Assembly (NCBI GenBank): GCA_038373865.1
Contig: JAXGGA010001580.1
Location: 21,001 to 85,000 of the forward strand
DNA length: 64,000 bases
Source of the DNA: Uloborus plumipes
Lineage: Eukaryota; Arthropoda; Arachnida; Araneae; Uloboridae
Reading direction: 5' to 3'
Both the position numbers and the translations under genes were made by a program. The notes beneath the pieces are model-generated. The model worked only from the letters and a program-made list of their open reading frames with translations. It was not told the DNA's origin and made no database searches. Shown here in pieces: positions 22,576 through 35,461 of this stretch. Numbering within the stretch: position 1 is the first letter of the stretch; each line of letters begins with the position of its first letter.

Positions 22576-24819
22576 GCATGTCATTAAAGCTTGTATATTT
22601 TATGTTTAGAGCTATTTTACAAGTTGAATGTTTGCTGACTGAGTAATTTTTTTAATTGGTTTTTCCACTTCTTGAAAGAAACTAAAGTCAAAAAAATTCT
22701 GTAAGTATGTGTTGTCTTTGTGCAGTTGCATTAAAATGTTCTGAAAACATTTTGAGAAAATCTCTTGATAATCTAACGATCATATGACCTTTTTACAAAT
22801 TAAACACAACATGCATTTCACCAAGCGTATTTCTCATGCTTGGACATGTATTTGTAATAGACCTATCGTCGAGTCATTTAAAAAAACGTGGGAAATAAAA
22901 TGCATACTGAGCCGACTCCTGTTATGAAGACTTTAACCCTTATCCTCTGCTTTATATTAAGTTTTTTAACAAAATGTATTGCTACAAAATTTAAAGGAAC
23001 AGTTAATTGTCTTAAATTAACATGTGTCAAATTTCTGCAGTGTCATTATTTTTCACTGAAATTTTAAACTGAACCCTTGTGAAACTTTTTCAAAATAAGT
23101 ATTCACTGCTATCTAAATATAACATTTTATGACGCCAATGATTTCAATTTTAATTTACAATATTCTGTAAAATTGAAGTAGCTGTTGCAAAAAATTTAAA
23201 AATAATTTCATTGCAAAACTAAGAAATTTCACTTTTTACGACTTGAAGTAATGCTTGCAGTAATTGATGATACCTTTCAATTTTAAATATCTTTACTTTA
23301 GATTGTTCAAAAAATAATAATAAGGCTAATAAGTACTCTTTAAATTTTTGTAAAGAAAATATATTGCTCATTCCTGAGGTTTTCTTGTATTCTTTCTCTT
23401 TTTTTCGGAGGGGGTGGGCGGGGGAAGGGTTAGGCAAATGAAACCTACTTTTTAGATCGTAATCGTAATAATATATTTTTGCTGTGATAGTTGTTAGAAA
23501 GCTTTGGCACTGGTGCAGCAAAAAAAAATTTTAAGTGCACACACACACTATTCCGAAAAATTTTAGATTTTAAGGAATCAATGAACATTGTTCTTAATCT
23601 GGTTTATTAAAGGCTAAATGCATGAGCTATAAATGACAAAATGAATAAGAGTCTTTGAACTGGTAAGAAGTTTGAGTTGCCGTTTTAAACATCCTAAAAG
23701 AATTTAAAAAGAAAAAAAAACATTGTTCAGTGTTGTTTACTTTTAACGACATATTTGTCATTCAATTGTAGAAATTTAATGCAACTGTATACTTAAACGC
23801 ATCCATTATTTTCTAATATACGTTCCTCCTTCCAGCCCAATTAAACTTTACAACAATAAAACTGTACTCCTTTCGTAAAGTTTTATTTTTAAAGCTTCAT
23901 TTCAAAATAAGATCTGAGGCAAAATGACTACATATAGCAGAGACATATATGTAAATTTCTCTCTCTTAAGTATGCATACGCACATTCTAAATCGTTTACA
24001 TAATGTTTTCACTTATGAACCACTCAGAAAGTTTTTTTTTGTAAGAGAAAAAAAAATCCATTTTTAAAATTAAGCCAGGAAAGAAACTGAGTACTAGGTG
24101 ACCTACTTTTCCACTTCATATTTACGTTGTCAAAATATATATTATATATTTTTTCTATTCTTTTTGTAGTAATTTATTTTTTAAATAGACAACTCTGCTG
24201 CTGTTTTCATGTAAAGTCTTTGTACTCTCACCATTTAAAGATAGCTTTTTACTGGCATTTACTATGAATTGTGTTGTCCACTTGTGTTTTAATGCCACTC
24301 ATGTATATAAATTATATAAAATGTAGTTTATTTATGCTGTGTCATGAACAAAATATTTCACATGCTTTTGTGTTGAAAAGCTGATGTTTCTGAGCTTTTT
24401 ACATTTGATCTGAATTTTTACATTTGATGAGTAAATCTGAATTTTATAAATGGAAATAAATAGTTTTTTTGTACAATTGTTATTCTTTTTGTTTACGATG
24501 GCCAGGGGCATAGCCTGAAAAATAAATTAAAAAAGTGTGTAATCAGTCCGTTTTCGTGGCCAAAAGAAGAAAATTTTTGGAGGAGAAGGATGTATCCCAA
24601 AAACGGCCCTTTTGGATGTGTCACTAGTCGTGGCAACTTTGCATTTAATTTTTCATTAATAGGTATTTAGACTTGGGTATTGATATTGATTGCAATGCTA
24701 GGGGTCAATCCAGGATATATGACCAATGTCCTGTTTTTGGAATTTTGAGAAAACTAATTCCTAATTTTGTGAAAAATAGTTACAGCAAGATATATTCCTG
24801 ATTGTTCTTAAAACTCTGA
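22576..24819. other. AT-rich intergenic or long 3' UTR, no gene
   Basis: No coding exon seen on either strand. An AATAAA at 24455-24460 followed by a T-rich then TTG-rich stretch is a plausible polyadenylation site for a very long tetraspanin 3' UTR, but this is only a guess. A short CA run occurs near 23540. Confidence 0.3.
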
Positions 24820-25040
24820 TTTCTGTGAAGAGTCAGTTTTCGAGTGGGATTTTTGTGAAAGGTCCATTTTTGAGTGACAGAATTTTGTGAAGTATATCTT
24901 TTTGAGTTTCTGAATTTTGGAAGGGTCCCTTTTGAGTGACTAAATTTTGTGAAGGGTCCCTTTTTAAGCAACTGAATTTTGTGAAGGGTCCCCTTTTTTG
25001 AGTGACTGAATTTTGTCAAGGGTCCTTTAATGGACCTAAT
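24820..25040. repeat. Minisatellite, about 35-40 bp unit
   Basis: The unit GAATTTTGTGAAGGGTCC followed by a T run and GAGTGACT recurs about six times with drift. The antisense frame (MTKFSHSKKGT type) is only its translation and not a gene. Confidence 0.8.
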
Positions 25041-25954
25041 TCCTCTCTAGATTGACCCCTGATTGCAGTGTTAAAAACCGAATAATCACTAGAATATGTA
25101 AACTGCATAGGTTCCATGCAAAAACAATTGTGTGTAAAGAGATGAAAAAGGAGATAGTCAGTTATCATTGTTTTTCGATAAGGCTTAAAATCTGCCCAAT
25201 ACAATAAAAGGGTAGTCTGTAAAGTAGTGTTTTCAGCATTGGTTGCCACAAACTAGAAGTACAAATACTATTAATGTTTTTGTACTTATTCTAAGAAATA
25301 AGTTCATGAACTCTCATTCTTTTCAGTTGTCAAAGCACATTATTTAATTGGAGTAAAAGGAAATAATAGCGTAATGTATTTATCATTTTTTTATTTAACA
25401 CCGTACAAATTATTCACAAAATACTAAAAGCCATTTTTTAATAAAATTAAATAACTAAAACATATACAGCATGTATGGTCTGCATTCGCAATTATTTATT
25501 CACAATTGCTAGCTGTATCATATCGTATCGTTCAAGGCACCTACGATACTCATAAGAAAGTTTTATCTATCACTCTTGAAGAAATGCTAACCAAAAGTTC
25601 AATGACCTAAAATTAATGAAGTTTTATTGTTTCATGTGGGCAGATATACAATGAATATTTTCGAAAAGTAGAAATTCATAAATTCTTTGTTGGTTCCAAC
25701 TTGCAAGGTAGGAAAATATCTACGGATAACTTAGCTAAACTACACTTTCGTACAAAGTTCATCTGGTTATCAAGGTAATGTTTTTCTTTGTCTAAAGAAA
25801 AACAACCAGTGTGCCACAATCATTTCTGACAACTTAATGAATGTCACATTTACATTCTTTTATAAAGGATAAAAGTAGTCTATTGGTGTTGGAATGAATG
25901 TTCTTCTCGATCCGATCCTGCTACATTTGTGTTGGCCATACATTCGCTCGCCAG

Positions 25955-26180
25955 CCACCTTGTCTAGTGGTCAGAGAAGTCTGACTGTGGGTGGGGAGCT
26001 CAGGGGTTCGAATTCCTGCTTGGGCAGGGATGTACTTTCTCCTGTCTTAGTCCTTTCTTTGCGTGAATGTATTGTTGTGCTGTGAAGGGTTGCCTCCCGT
26101 ATAAATGGGTCCCTATGGCATGTTGGTACTATGGAAGTCGAACTTCACACCAAATAGCAGTTGGAAAAGTGAAGCCAGAG
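25955..26180 (+). mobile_element. tRNA-derived SINE
   Basis: TGTCTAGTGG (25961-25970) fits a Pol III A box and GGTTCGAATTCC (26005-26016) fits a B box with one extra base, at tRNA-like spacing. A unique 3' body with no tRNA-like acceptor stem follows, as in SINEs. The 3' boundary is approximate. Confidence 0.65.
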
Positions 26181-26240
26181 CACCCGAAATTTCAAGCCTA
26201 ACTGGTACATGGCAACAACAGTATACATTCCCTCATAACA

Positions 26241-26818
26241 GTCAATAATGAACCGTTTCCTTTCTGGGGGGGGGGGGTGTAAATTTGGAAAATACACATT
26301 AATTTTCTCTGGTAAAAAATATCGTTCTCTCCCGGAAACCTTGACATTGAAAGGAAAAGATCTATCACACAGGCACTATGGCCAATTTAGAAAAACTTTA
26401 TATTTTCTTCCGTTTCTGTCGATTACTGCCCGTACAAGAGTATTTGTATCGAAAAGGGTCACAGTGCTACGCGACTTCCATGTGTATTGTCTGAAGCAGT
26501 ATCACAATGTTATATGTATCCGGCACCCAACCACTCTATCAGAGGTCCGTGGGGGGCGCAGCATGCTTTGCTCTGTGTTCCTCGAAAGAAGTGTTGTGAC
26601 GGAAAAGACCGCTTGGTGGAGACTTGGATTCGGGGGATCCAGTGGAGCCTTGTGGGGACTTGGATTTGTGATCCTGTACCACTGCCGGTTGCACTCTCTG
26701 AAAGACGGAAAATCATAAATGAATGAAAGAAAATATCAGTAATTCAGAATGAAACACTGTCCGGCGTAATGTAAATAAAACCGCAAGAAATCAATCCCTG
26801 TAACCAGACGGGCATAGC
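26241..26818 (+). other. GC-richer stretch with an unassigned open frame
   Basis: After a G homopolymer near 26265 an open frame runs through to 26718 (about 150 codons), with a second overlapping frame at 26487-26726. The region is clearly less AT-rich than its flanks. I recognise no domain. It may belong to a decayed transposon next to the SINE. Confidence 0.2.
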
Positions 26819-27080
26819 TAACCAGGAAACCATGCCATAGTGCAACAATGAAAAAGAAATTAAGTTATTAATCGGAAGATCATTGTAAAACATGTTTCTG
26901 GGCACATAAATTATTTGTTCGTGTGACCCTGTTATCCAAGCATGAGGTCTTGAAGTGCATCAAATTTTTAAGAAAAGTCGCCAACTTTAGTAAGTAATAG
27001 CAGACATTTTCACGTGATTTGTAGATAAGTGTCCTGCACATGCAAACGGTGAAATAACGTGACCAAAGAAGAATAGAAAC
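26819..27080. repeat. Dispersed repeat shared with 34070-34350
   Basis: The block ACCAGGAAACCAT...AAATTAAGTTATT...CATTGTAAAACAT...ATAAATTATTTG recurs in the same order at 34070-34350 (there inside the 33349-35281 element). Both copies end with a CACATGCA-GGTGAAATA-type block. The family is not recognised. Confidence 0.55.
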
Positions 27081-27194
27081 TCAACACAGCATGTTTTGGA
27101 ATATAAACGAGTATCTTCAAACATCAAATCGTTTTCACTTACTACATCTTTTTATGAGAATTCGCTCGCTCTACATCGGTGTTTAAAAAAAATT

Positions 27195-27760
27195 ATCTTA
27201 CGTTATTAAAAACTGAGCGTATCTATCTATCAGTCTATGTCAGAGTAACTTCTCCCGAACGTAAGTAAACTAACCATTGAACTAGGTATCGACAGATTCG
27301 TAATTTTCCAAGCTTTATGTTTGACTGATTTTCATAATGGTATCATGTTTATTAGCATGGTATCATGTTTATTATATCAATTTAAAACTCCTTTTGCGCC
27401 GTTCTTTCTCCCGAAATTTAGGATTCTACTTGGCAAGTGGTCAATAACTTCTTGTATTAAAAAAAAAACTAAATTATAGACGGGAACGTGCCGCAGGAAA
27501 AGCAAATGTTTCGAGTGGCGTGAGTAAAGAGCGTTTTTTTGACAATGGGTAAACGGAGGGAATTCGATCCTAGAAAGGCGAGGTACAGAAGGGAATGTTT
27601 CTAGAGGTGAACTGAGCTGAAAATTAATGCATGGCTCATTAATGAATGTACCACTGCATGTAATTAATGGGGCGGCGACCCCGAAGTACACTGCCGGGAA
27701 TGGAAGATTTTTGAAGATGTGCTGCGCTGAAAACCTAAAGTACATCGCTAACGGTGTACA
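27195..27760 (+). mobile_element. Helitron-like fragment
   Basis: TATTAAAAACTGAG followed by TATCTATC-type repeats, a CTTCTCCCGAACG block and GAACYAGGTAYCGAYAG matches the start of the better-defined fragment at 37345. The downstream boundary near 27760 is uncertain. No helicase frame. Confidence 0.45.
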
Positions 27761-27940
27761 CGAGCCGTCTTAGCAACTATTTAACCAGTAATTTACCGTT
27801 TCCTTTTCTTTTTCTTTGAATGCCACAGCATTTAAAATTGTTCCGGTATTTTCCATGAATTTAGTATTTGCATAGAATGTGTTTGTAGAATTTGAAGTAT
27901 TTTGTTTTTTTCTTAAGTTTAAAATAGAAAATCTATTTAC

Positions 27941-28012
27941 TTGCATGTATTCTTTCAATCTGTATAAAGTTTCATTCATTTCTTCCACAGTCTGTTCAGC
28001 TATTTCTAATTT
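27941..28012 (-). CDS. TRAF-like protein, coiled-coil exon (most 3' exon found)
   Basis: On the minus strand a 72-nt phase-0 exon lies between ATTTTATTTCAG and GTAAAT. It encodes KLEIAEQTVEEMNETLYRL ending KEYMQ, with heptad-like spacing (L, A, V, M, L, L). It continues the coiled coil of the exon at 31760. If the donor were not used, the frame would read on for about 40 AT-rich codons to a stop near 27770 with no domain. The TRAF/MATH domain expected next in a canonical TRAF was not found between here and the tetraspanin 3' end. Confidence 0.7.
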
Positions 28013-28305
28013 CTGAAATAAAATGTTTTAAATTAGTGCAAAAGATAACATACCATATCATTTTGATTACAGATTTGTGCTTTTCAACGCATTTAGTTAT
28101 TCCCAGATTTCGAATGCAAACTACTTCTTCACTAAGTAATATTAGAAAAAGACGAATTATTTTCGACTAAATAAATTATGTTTAACAGTAGTGTCTTAAG
28201 TATAGAAAACTGATGCGCAAAAAAAGTAAAATATAGAGTTAAATTTTAGTTATTTTTCCTTTTCGATTTATATTTATTTATTTTGGGACGTGGTAGTCAT
28301 ACTAA

Positions 28306-31268
28306 AGAGCGATTCCATACCAAATCACCGAATGGGGGTCGCACGACCGACTCGGATTTTTTTTTAATTTGGTACACAGATTGAAGGTATAGAGGTATGA
28401 AAAAGCCCAAAAGGAAAGTTACCTGCTCTACTTATTTTCTGAGATACATGCCCTCAAAGTTTGTCCGCCACGTCAAAATACTAAAAAAGTGATGTTATTT
28501 AATCATTTTTTATAAAAAATCGTACTCATGCAAAATAAAAGTGTTAGATATCTATGGAAACTAGTTACTCCAGGCATTCTGGAAAAAAAATACTAGAACG
28601 TTCATAATAAAAATTGCCAAGGTACAGGGCTCTTTGAAGTTGTCACCACAAAAACTTGATTTTGCAGATTTTGCTAAAATTCAGGCATTTATTACAAAAA
28701 AAGGCAAACAAAACCAAAGGTTTTCTCACTTTTTGGTAGTGTACAGGTCCTCCCTGTAAATTGCTACGCAATAAATTTTTTGGGTTTCTCACTCCTTCTT
28801 GGAAATATTTTAGCTTAAAGATAAGCCGTAAGGCAAAAAATGCGTTTTTGGCCATCTTGGCAGCCATTTTTCTCATAAAGGGGGAGCAGTAGAAACTTTA
28901 ATTTTTTTTTAAACAAGCCACTGATATGTTAGCTATTCACAGGAAAAGAGTTTACTTTTGGTTATTTCTCCCATTAAGAGATATCCTGCTGACAGTATAT
29001 GCATGTTTTTCGCGACGACCATATGCTTTTGTTCCCCCTCTCATGGACTTAAAATTAATTAAACCAAAAAATAATGATATATTTATTATTAGCTGTATTA
29101 TCTACTCAATATGTCATGAAATTTAATTTATTAAATCATTGAACAATAAATTAGATAATTGATGAAAACAAGAAAAAGTATTTCTCTGATGCCTGAGCAT
29201 TATGCATTCATAATTATAAAGCACTAAATACTTTCTTGAGAAATTAATTAACATAAATGAGCTCTAAATAGTTATATTATAAGCAATACCCAATCTTGTG
29301 ATTGGGATACTCCTGTTTTTAATTGAAGAATTTCTTGAATATCACATGAATATCAGGAAAATAAATGAGGTCTTTTCGTTTGATGTAGGATACTTTATGA
29401 CAAATTTCATTTGATGGGCTACTAACTGAGCATGGTGATAAAGAGCTATTAATTTCAGCATCGAATTCCATTTTACCTTATTAACAGTTAAATATTTATA
29501 AAATAATTAAATAAATAATTTAATATAAAGCCATGCTTGAAGAATTAAAATTAGTGCAACTAATTTATTCCCATACTGATCTTTACAAAACTGACATGTG
29601 TTGAGCACTGATAAGAACTGACAAGAATAAGTTTACTCACTAAAATACTAGTTCACAGATACTATAAAGCGTACATTCTATTTTCTACAAAATAATACTG
29701 CAACAAAGAACAAGGGTATAAAGGGGTAGGTACTAAAGAATTTCTTGAAAAATCAATTAAAATAAAGGAGCTTCGAATATTTATCTCATAGGCAATACCC
29801 AATCTTGTGATTGGATGTTCCTGATTGATGGCTATAAACAGGAGGATACCCTTGTTCTTTGTTGCAGTATTATTTTGTGGAAAATAGAATGTATGCTTTA
29901 TAGTATCTGTGAACTAATATTTTAGTGAGTAAACTTTTTCTTGTCAGTTCTTATCAGTGCTCAACGCATGTCAATTTTGTAAAGATCAGTATGGGAATAA
30001 ATTAGTTGCACTAATTTTAATTCTTCAAGCATGGCTTTATATTAAATTATTTATTTAATTATTTTGTAAATATTTAACTGTTAATAAGGTAAAATGGAAT
30101 TCGATGCTGAAATTAATAGCTCTTTATCACCATGCTCAGTTAGTAGCCCATCAAATGAAATTTGTCATAAAATATCCTACATCAAACGAAAAGACCTCAT
30201 TTATTTTCCTGATATTCATGTGATATTCAAGAAATTCTTCAATTAAAAACAGGAGTATCCCAATCACAAGATTGGGTATTGCTTATAATATAAATATTTA
30301 GAGCTCATTTATGTTAATTAATTTCTCAAGAAAGTATTTAGTGCTTTATAATTATGAATGCATAATGCTCAGGCATCAGAGAAATACTTTTTCTTGTTTT
30401 CATCAATTATCTAATTTATTGTTCAATGATTTAATAAATTAAATTTCATGACATATTGAGTAGATAATACAGCTAATAATAAATATATCATTATTTTTTG
30501 GTTTAATTAATTTTAAGTCCATGAGAGGGGGAACAAAAGCATATGGTCGTCGCGAAAAACATGCATATACTGTCAGCAGGATATCTCTTAATGGGAGAAA
30601 TAACCAAAAGTAAACTCTTTTCCTGTGAATAGCTAACATATCAGTGGCTTGTTTAAAAAAAAAATTAAAGTTTCTACTGCTCCCCCTTTATGAGAAAAAT
30701 GGCTGCCAAGATGGCCAAAAACGCATTTTTTGCCTTACGGCTTATCTTTAAGCTAAAATATTTCCAAGAAGGAGTGAGAAACCCAAAAAATTTATTGCGT
30801 AGCAATTTACAGGGAGGATGTACACTACCAGAAAGTGAGAAAACCTTTGGTTTTGTTTTCCTTTTTTTGTAATAAATGCCTGAATTTTAGCAAAATCTGC
30901 AAAATCAAGTTTTTGTGGTGACAACTTCAAAGAGCCCTGTACCTTGGCAATTTTCATTATGAACGTTCTAGTATTTTTTTTTCAGAATACCTGGAGTAAC
31001 TAGTTTTCATAGATATCTAACACTTTTATTTTGCATGAGTACGATTTTTTATAAAAAATGATTAAATAACATCACGTTTTTAGTATTTTGACGTGGCGGA
31101 CAAACTTTGAGGGCATGTATCTCAGAAAATAAGTGGAGCTGGTAACTTTCCTTTTGGGCTTTTTCATACCTCTATACCATCAATCTGTGTACCAAATTAA
31201 AAAAAAAAATCCGAGTCGGTCGTGCGACCAACTTTTTTTTTTTCGGTGATTTGGTATGGAATCGCTCT
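28306..31268. repeat. 2.96-kb near-perfect foldback palindrome in TRAF-like intron
   Basis: The ends are AGAGCGATTCCATACC and GGTATGGAATCGCTCT. The arms (28306 to about 29719 and about 29847 to 31268) are complementary with only a few mismatches per 100 bp, over a loop of about 130 bp. The mirror frames (28643-28876 - with 30690-30872 +, and 28926-29126 + with 30439-30639 -) are products of the symmetry, and I see no known domain. It fills most of the intron between the exons at 31760 and 27941. No clear target duplication. Confidence 0.95.
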
Positions 31269-31759
31269 AAAATAAAAAATGTTGAGTACTTATTTGGTAG
31301 AGATAAAAATAAAGCAAATACAAGAAATTCAGTAATACTTGCTGCCGTTAAATAGCAGCAAGAATGAAAAAAGCAATGAAAAAATCTACTCACTTAATAA
31401 AATAATAAACATACAAAACTGAATAAGATGTTACTGTTAAAATGAAAATTCATCTACCTTTATTTCGACTCAGTTAATATACGTGATTTATCGGAAAAAA
31501 CAGAAATACTTGCGAATAAGTTTAGGAGCAACTTGATGATAAAAGCACCCAACCTCGAATGTCAATTTGTGTGTGTGTCTGTTTAACAAATGTCATGTTT
31601 TATTACACTTTTACATCAGTTTACTGTTCCGATTAAACTGGGACGTCAGGCAAGCGTATATATTAACATTGATTCCAAAAGGTTAACATCAGAAACAACG
31701 TACGACACACACATACGCAACCTTTTTTTCTAAATTGAAACATAATTTTTCGTAATTAC

Positions 31760-31831
31760 CTTGACTTTTTCTTGTAGGGTTGTTACAGCGTTATCCAAAT
31801 TTTTGACTGTTCCTAAGACTGGATAAATGTC
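31760..31831 (-). CDS. TRAF-like protein, coiled-coil exon
   Basis: A 72-nt phase-0 exon between TGTTTTCAG and GTAATT encodes DIYPVLGTVKNLDNAVTTL ending QEKVK. Its second half has coiled-coil spacing. It joins in frame to KLEEKV-type residues upstream (exon 35399) and KLEIAEQ downstream (exon 27941). Confidence 0.75.
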
Positions 31832-33344
31832 CTGAAAACAAAAAAAAAATTAAATTAGCTTTAATTTTTTCTCCTTCAATGCTATCAAAAGCTACACTCT
31901 TACCCATATCGAAATGTTGCACTTAGAAGTAGAGCTAGTAACAAAGTAGTGTTCATTGTCCACACATTACTCGTGAAATGTACCGTTAATATTGAGACAC
32001 ATATCATATACAGCAGTAAGCTGCAAAGAAAAGGAGGGAAATTTTTCTGTCTATTTTATCGCGCGACTTCCTCGAGTTTGCACATGCGTAATGCGTATGG
32101 TCTCTTCTAATTTTCTCAAAATAGGGAAGAGAAATGCAAAGTAACATTCAACAAGGAAGTAGCAAGCAAACAAAAACTGAAGGCATCGAGAAGTGCGCCC
32201 CTTCTTCAAATGGAACCTTTCGTGGCTGCCAGGTGCGGAGTTCGAAAACGAACAGCATACAGGGGGTTGAGTAAGTAACGCGTTAAAAAGCATTGTCAAT
32301 GCCTCAAAAACTGTTGGCGCATTAAGTCCAAATTTGTGGGGTTAAATTTGGTACATTGGCAGATATTTTTTTGCGCTATCTCATTGCGTTGGCTTTTGCT
32401 GTTTATTTCTCAGTGAAAATGTCGAGATATAGCATTTCTGTGAGAGCATTGTCATTGTTCGAACGTATTATTCGAGCAACTGCAGCCCAATTGTGACCCA
32501 AAGAAAGTTTGCGACTGAGTTTAAAGCTCAAGACAACAGCATCGAAGAACTGAAAACTACTATTCGGACTGCGATTGAAATCATTGAAACTTCCACTTTT
32601 CAGCACCATATTATGACGTAATTATTATTGAGAGATGGCAGACACATCGGTCCTATATTAAACTGATTCCAAAATATTGTACTTTGTTTTAGAATTTAAA
32701 TAGCATTTTTTGAATCGGTAGTTTTTGCGATATTAATTTTCAACATCAGTGCGTCACCATTAGTCACTCTGTACACAAATAGTTGAAAGTTAAATAAAGT
32801 TATCTGACATGTCTTTTTACAAAAGCTCTGATGAAAAGCGCACTTGGACGACTTCATTTATCTTTAGGTTATGAAAAATTTTCAAATAGGTACAAAGCCA
32901 GTACTGTCTGACCACGGATGAGACGAAAGGCTGACATCCGATTTTCAGGCGGAAATAGATGCATCTATTAGTTTTTAGGGATGTCAGCTTTTTCGAATGT
33001 GTGTTAGCCTTGCCATTAAGCGTCAAATTTTTTATTTTCCTCCCTCATACAGATTCTTCCTATTTGGACGTTTGCCAATCCCAAGCAATTGTGGGCAAAC
33101 TGTACCAGTAATTGGCAAAGAAAACTGTCTTTCCTCTCTCTTATTTTAACAAATGGAATATTTTAACCCATCCCCAATCAGAAGATCACATTTTATAACA
33201 AGACCACGAAAAAAAGAAAAAAATCTGCTTAGGAAACCGTCTAAAGATACGCCCTGCTAAATACTGTAGATGACGTTGCTGCTCTTGCTTTTACGAGTAT
33301 GAGTTGAAATGCTAATCACTAAAGTATCCAGCACTTTGTATCGC
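31832..33344. other. TRAF-like intron, no feature recognised
   Basis: Mixed-composition intron with small unassigned open frames (32051-32299 and 32403-32609 on -). Neither resembles a known protein. The patch near 32040-32280 is GC-richer (TATCGCGCGACTTCCTCGAG) and might be a repeat remnant. Confidence 0.4.
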
Positions 33345-33348
33345 TCAT

Positions 33349-35281
33349 GGGCCAATCCATGAGAAATAGGACATAGACATCAAAATATGAAACTCACTAA
33401 ATAATAACATGTTATATGTCATTTTATTCACAAGAAAGCATAGTTTCCTAATTCAAAGGGTAAAATTTCCTAGTTTTTACTGTAAACATGGTTTCAACGT
33501 CCTAAAGTTGCGTTTTTTCTAATCCATTTTTTCGGTTAAAAATTATCAAGTTTCCAGCCTAGACCCTGGCCACACCGGGTTCAATTTGGAAGATAACGAG
33601 TTATAGTGCTTTAGTAAGCACGTCCTTTGACCTTTTCCAGCAATCAATTTCTTTGTAGGTCGTATTAGTTTTTAATTACAGGCAGGCAAAATTATCTAGA
33701 ATCTTTGTAACGACCGTAACCGAAAACAAGTATTTGTTATTCTGTAACAATAACTATTTGAGGTAGAAATTTGTCATTTACGTTTGTTAGTGCACTCATT
33801 TATTCTAAAAACATGCACTAATAATTTTTTCAAAAAACCTTTTCATTTTTGTGCTATGTTGGTTACGGGTGTTACATGTCTTAGGTCTATATTCACAGTT
33901 CACGTCGGATCTTTGCCAAATTTGGTACATAAATCCACTGATGCATCTGAAAGTTACTTTGGGGGTATTCATCTCTTATAGCGTGGAAAAGCTCCTATAA
34001 AGGAGCTTTCCTACTATAAATACCGTTTACGTTAGTTCTTAGACAAATTTGGCTCAGGGGTCATTTGATGTTCACCAGGAAACCATACAAAAGTGAAATA
34101 ATGAAAAAAAATTAAGTTATTTGCATTTGAAACATTGTAGTAAAACATTTTGCTGGATTTATAAATTATTTGCCCTCACCTCCTCGTTTTCGAATTATAA
34201 AGTCCTAAAGTCTGCCGAAATTGTAATAAAGTCACTAAATTTAGCGAGTTTCAGGTTATGATGGGAGACATCTTTTCGCATGCTTTGCTGATAGCTGTCC
34301 TATCACATGCAGATGGTGAAATAGTCGGCCTTCTATTTCCCCAGAAGCCTTTAAATTTGGAGCGTCACTTAAATTTAAGCCTTTAAAATTTATATCTCGA
34401 TAAAGGGAGGACGAGGGCAAATGATTTATGCAGAAAAAAATCTTAATGTGTGAGTATTTTAAAAATGTTTACTGAAACGAACACTTGTAGTTGAAGCAAT
34501 AAGGTGCCCGGTACAATCAATACCATTTACGTAATAAGCGAATTTGTAGAAATTTTTCTAAGCAGAGTACTGAAGAAATACAGAGCTCAAGTCACAGATG
34601 ATTATGAGGATTTAGTGGAGCTAAAATATCTGAAGAGAGACTGGGAGGTGTGGGTATTCTGGTGAAGTTTCATGGGAAAACGTAGCTCAAGGGATTTGAA
34701 AGCTTCCAAAGTCTATAGTAATCAATTGAAGATTATATCTTATTAAATGAACTAACTGGAGAACCTTTCTGCTCATATGTCTATTATTTGACTTTATATA
34801 TGACGGAAAAATGAATTAAAATAGCCGTTTACTCATTTTTAGCAACATACATATTGAAAATAGTCAGACGTGAAACGACCGTAACCGCTTTTGTAACGAC
34901 CGTAACCGGAATAAAAAATTCATAAAAATTTATTTTTCAACAAAAAAGCTAAGTTCTTTGTATGATATCATTCCTTATTTATTTAGCAATTATTATAAAA
35001 ATCCAGAAGATCATACGTGCAATAGATTCACAGAAAAGTGGCAGTGTTTGATAGCACTCAAAAAACCATGTCTTTTTTTTGAAACGACCGTAACCACACA
35101 TTTTCGAGATTTTTCTACAACTTCCACTAATAATTTCAAACTAACGCTTGGGGATAATCATGTTGGGGGGGGGGGGAGCTTTATCATTCCCTGTTTTCAT
35201 TAGAACTTTAACTGCATTTGTGAATAAAACATGAGCAGCTGAAGTTGTGCGAATGAAACGACCGTAACCATGGATTGGCCC
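33349..35281. mobile_element. DNA transposon with 13-bp TIRs, TCAT 4-bp TSD and GACCGTAACC repeats
   Basis: The termini are GGGCCAATCCATG and CATGGATTGGCCC, flanked by TCAT on both sides (33345-33348 and 35282-35285). The motif AACGACCGTAACC occurs at about 33709, 34875, 34896, 35084 and 35257, always in the same orientation and clustered towards the right end. The 1.9-kb interior has no recognisable transposase. A 4-bp duplication excludes hAT (8) and Tc1 (TA). Sola-type elements make 4-bp duplications, but I cannot assign the superfamily. Confidence 0.7.
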
Positions 35282-35398
35282 TCATGTAGATATAATTTTT
35301 ATTGCTTGCTGACTTCGAGGTGTAGCAGTTTTAACAGAAGTAGTGCAATTACTTTTTTATTTCGACAATAAACGCAGAGCTCATGAAAGATAACGAAC

Positions 35399-35461
35399 CT
35401 GTAGTTGTTCTTTCAATTTCAAATTTTCAGACGCAGATTCGGCAACTTTTTCTTCAAGCTT
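35399..35461 (-). CDS. TRAF-like protein, coiled-coil exon
   Basis: A 63-nt phase-0 exon between CCTTTTTGCAG and GTTCGT encodes KLEEKVAESASENLKLKEQ ending LQ, a clear amphipathic coiled coil with L/V at heptad positions. It lies between the zinc-finger exons (37232, 38254) and the coiled-coil exons at 31760 and 27941, the order expected of a TRAF. Confidence 0.78.

Noticed and set aside
24780..25019. Repetitive KFSHSKKGT-type minus-strand frame
   Set aside because: Translation of a minisatellite.
25955..26030. Functional tRNA gene
   Set aside because: A and B boxes are present but no acceptor or anticodon stem could be formed; a SINE body follows.
27377..27745. 122-codon minus-strand frame tested as a MATH exon of the TRAF-like gene
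   Set aside because: No MATH-like pattern; it overlaps Helitron-like sequence.
28926..29126. 66-codon frame identical to 30439-30639 on the other strand
   Set aside because: Product of the 28306-31268 palindrome symmetry.
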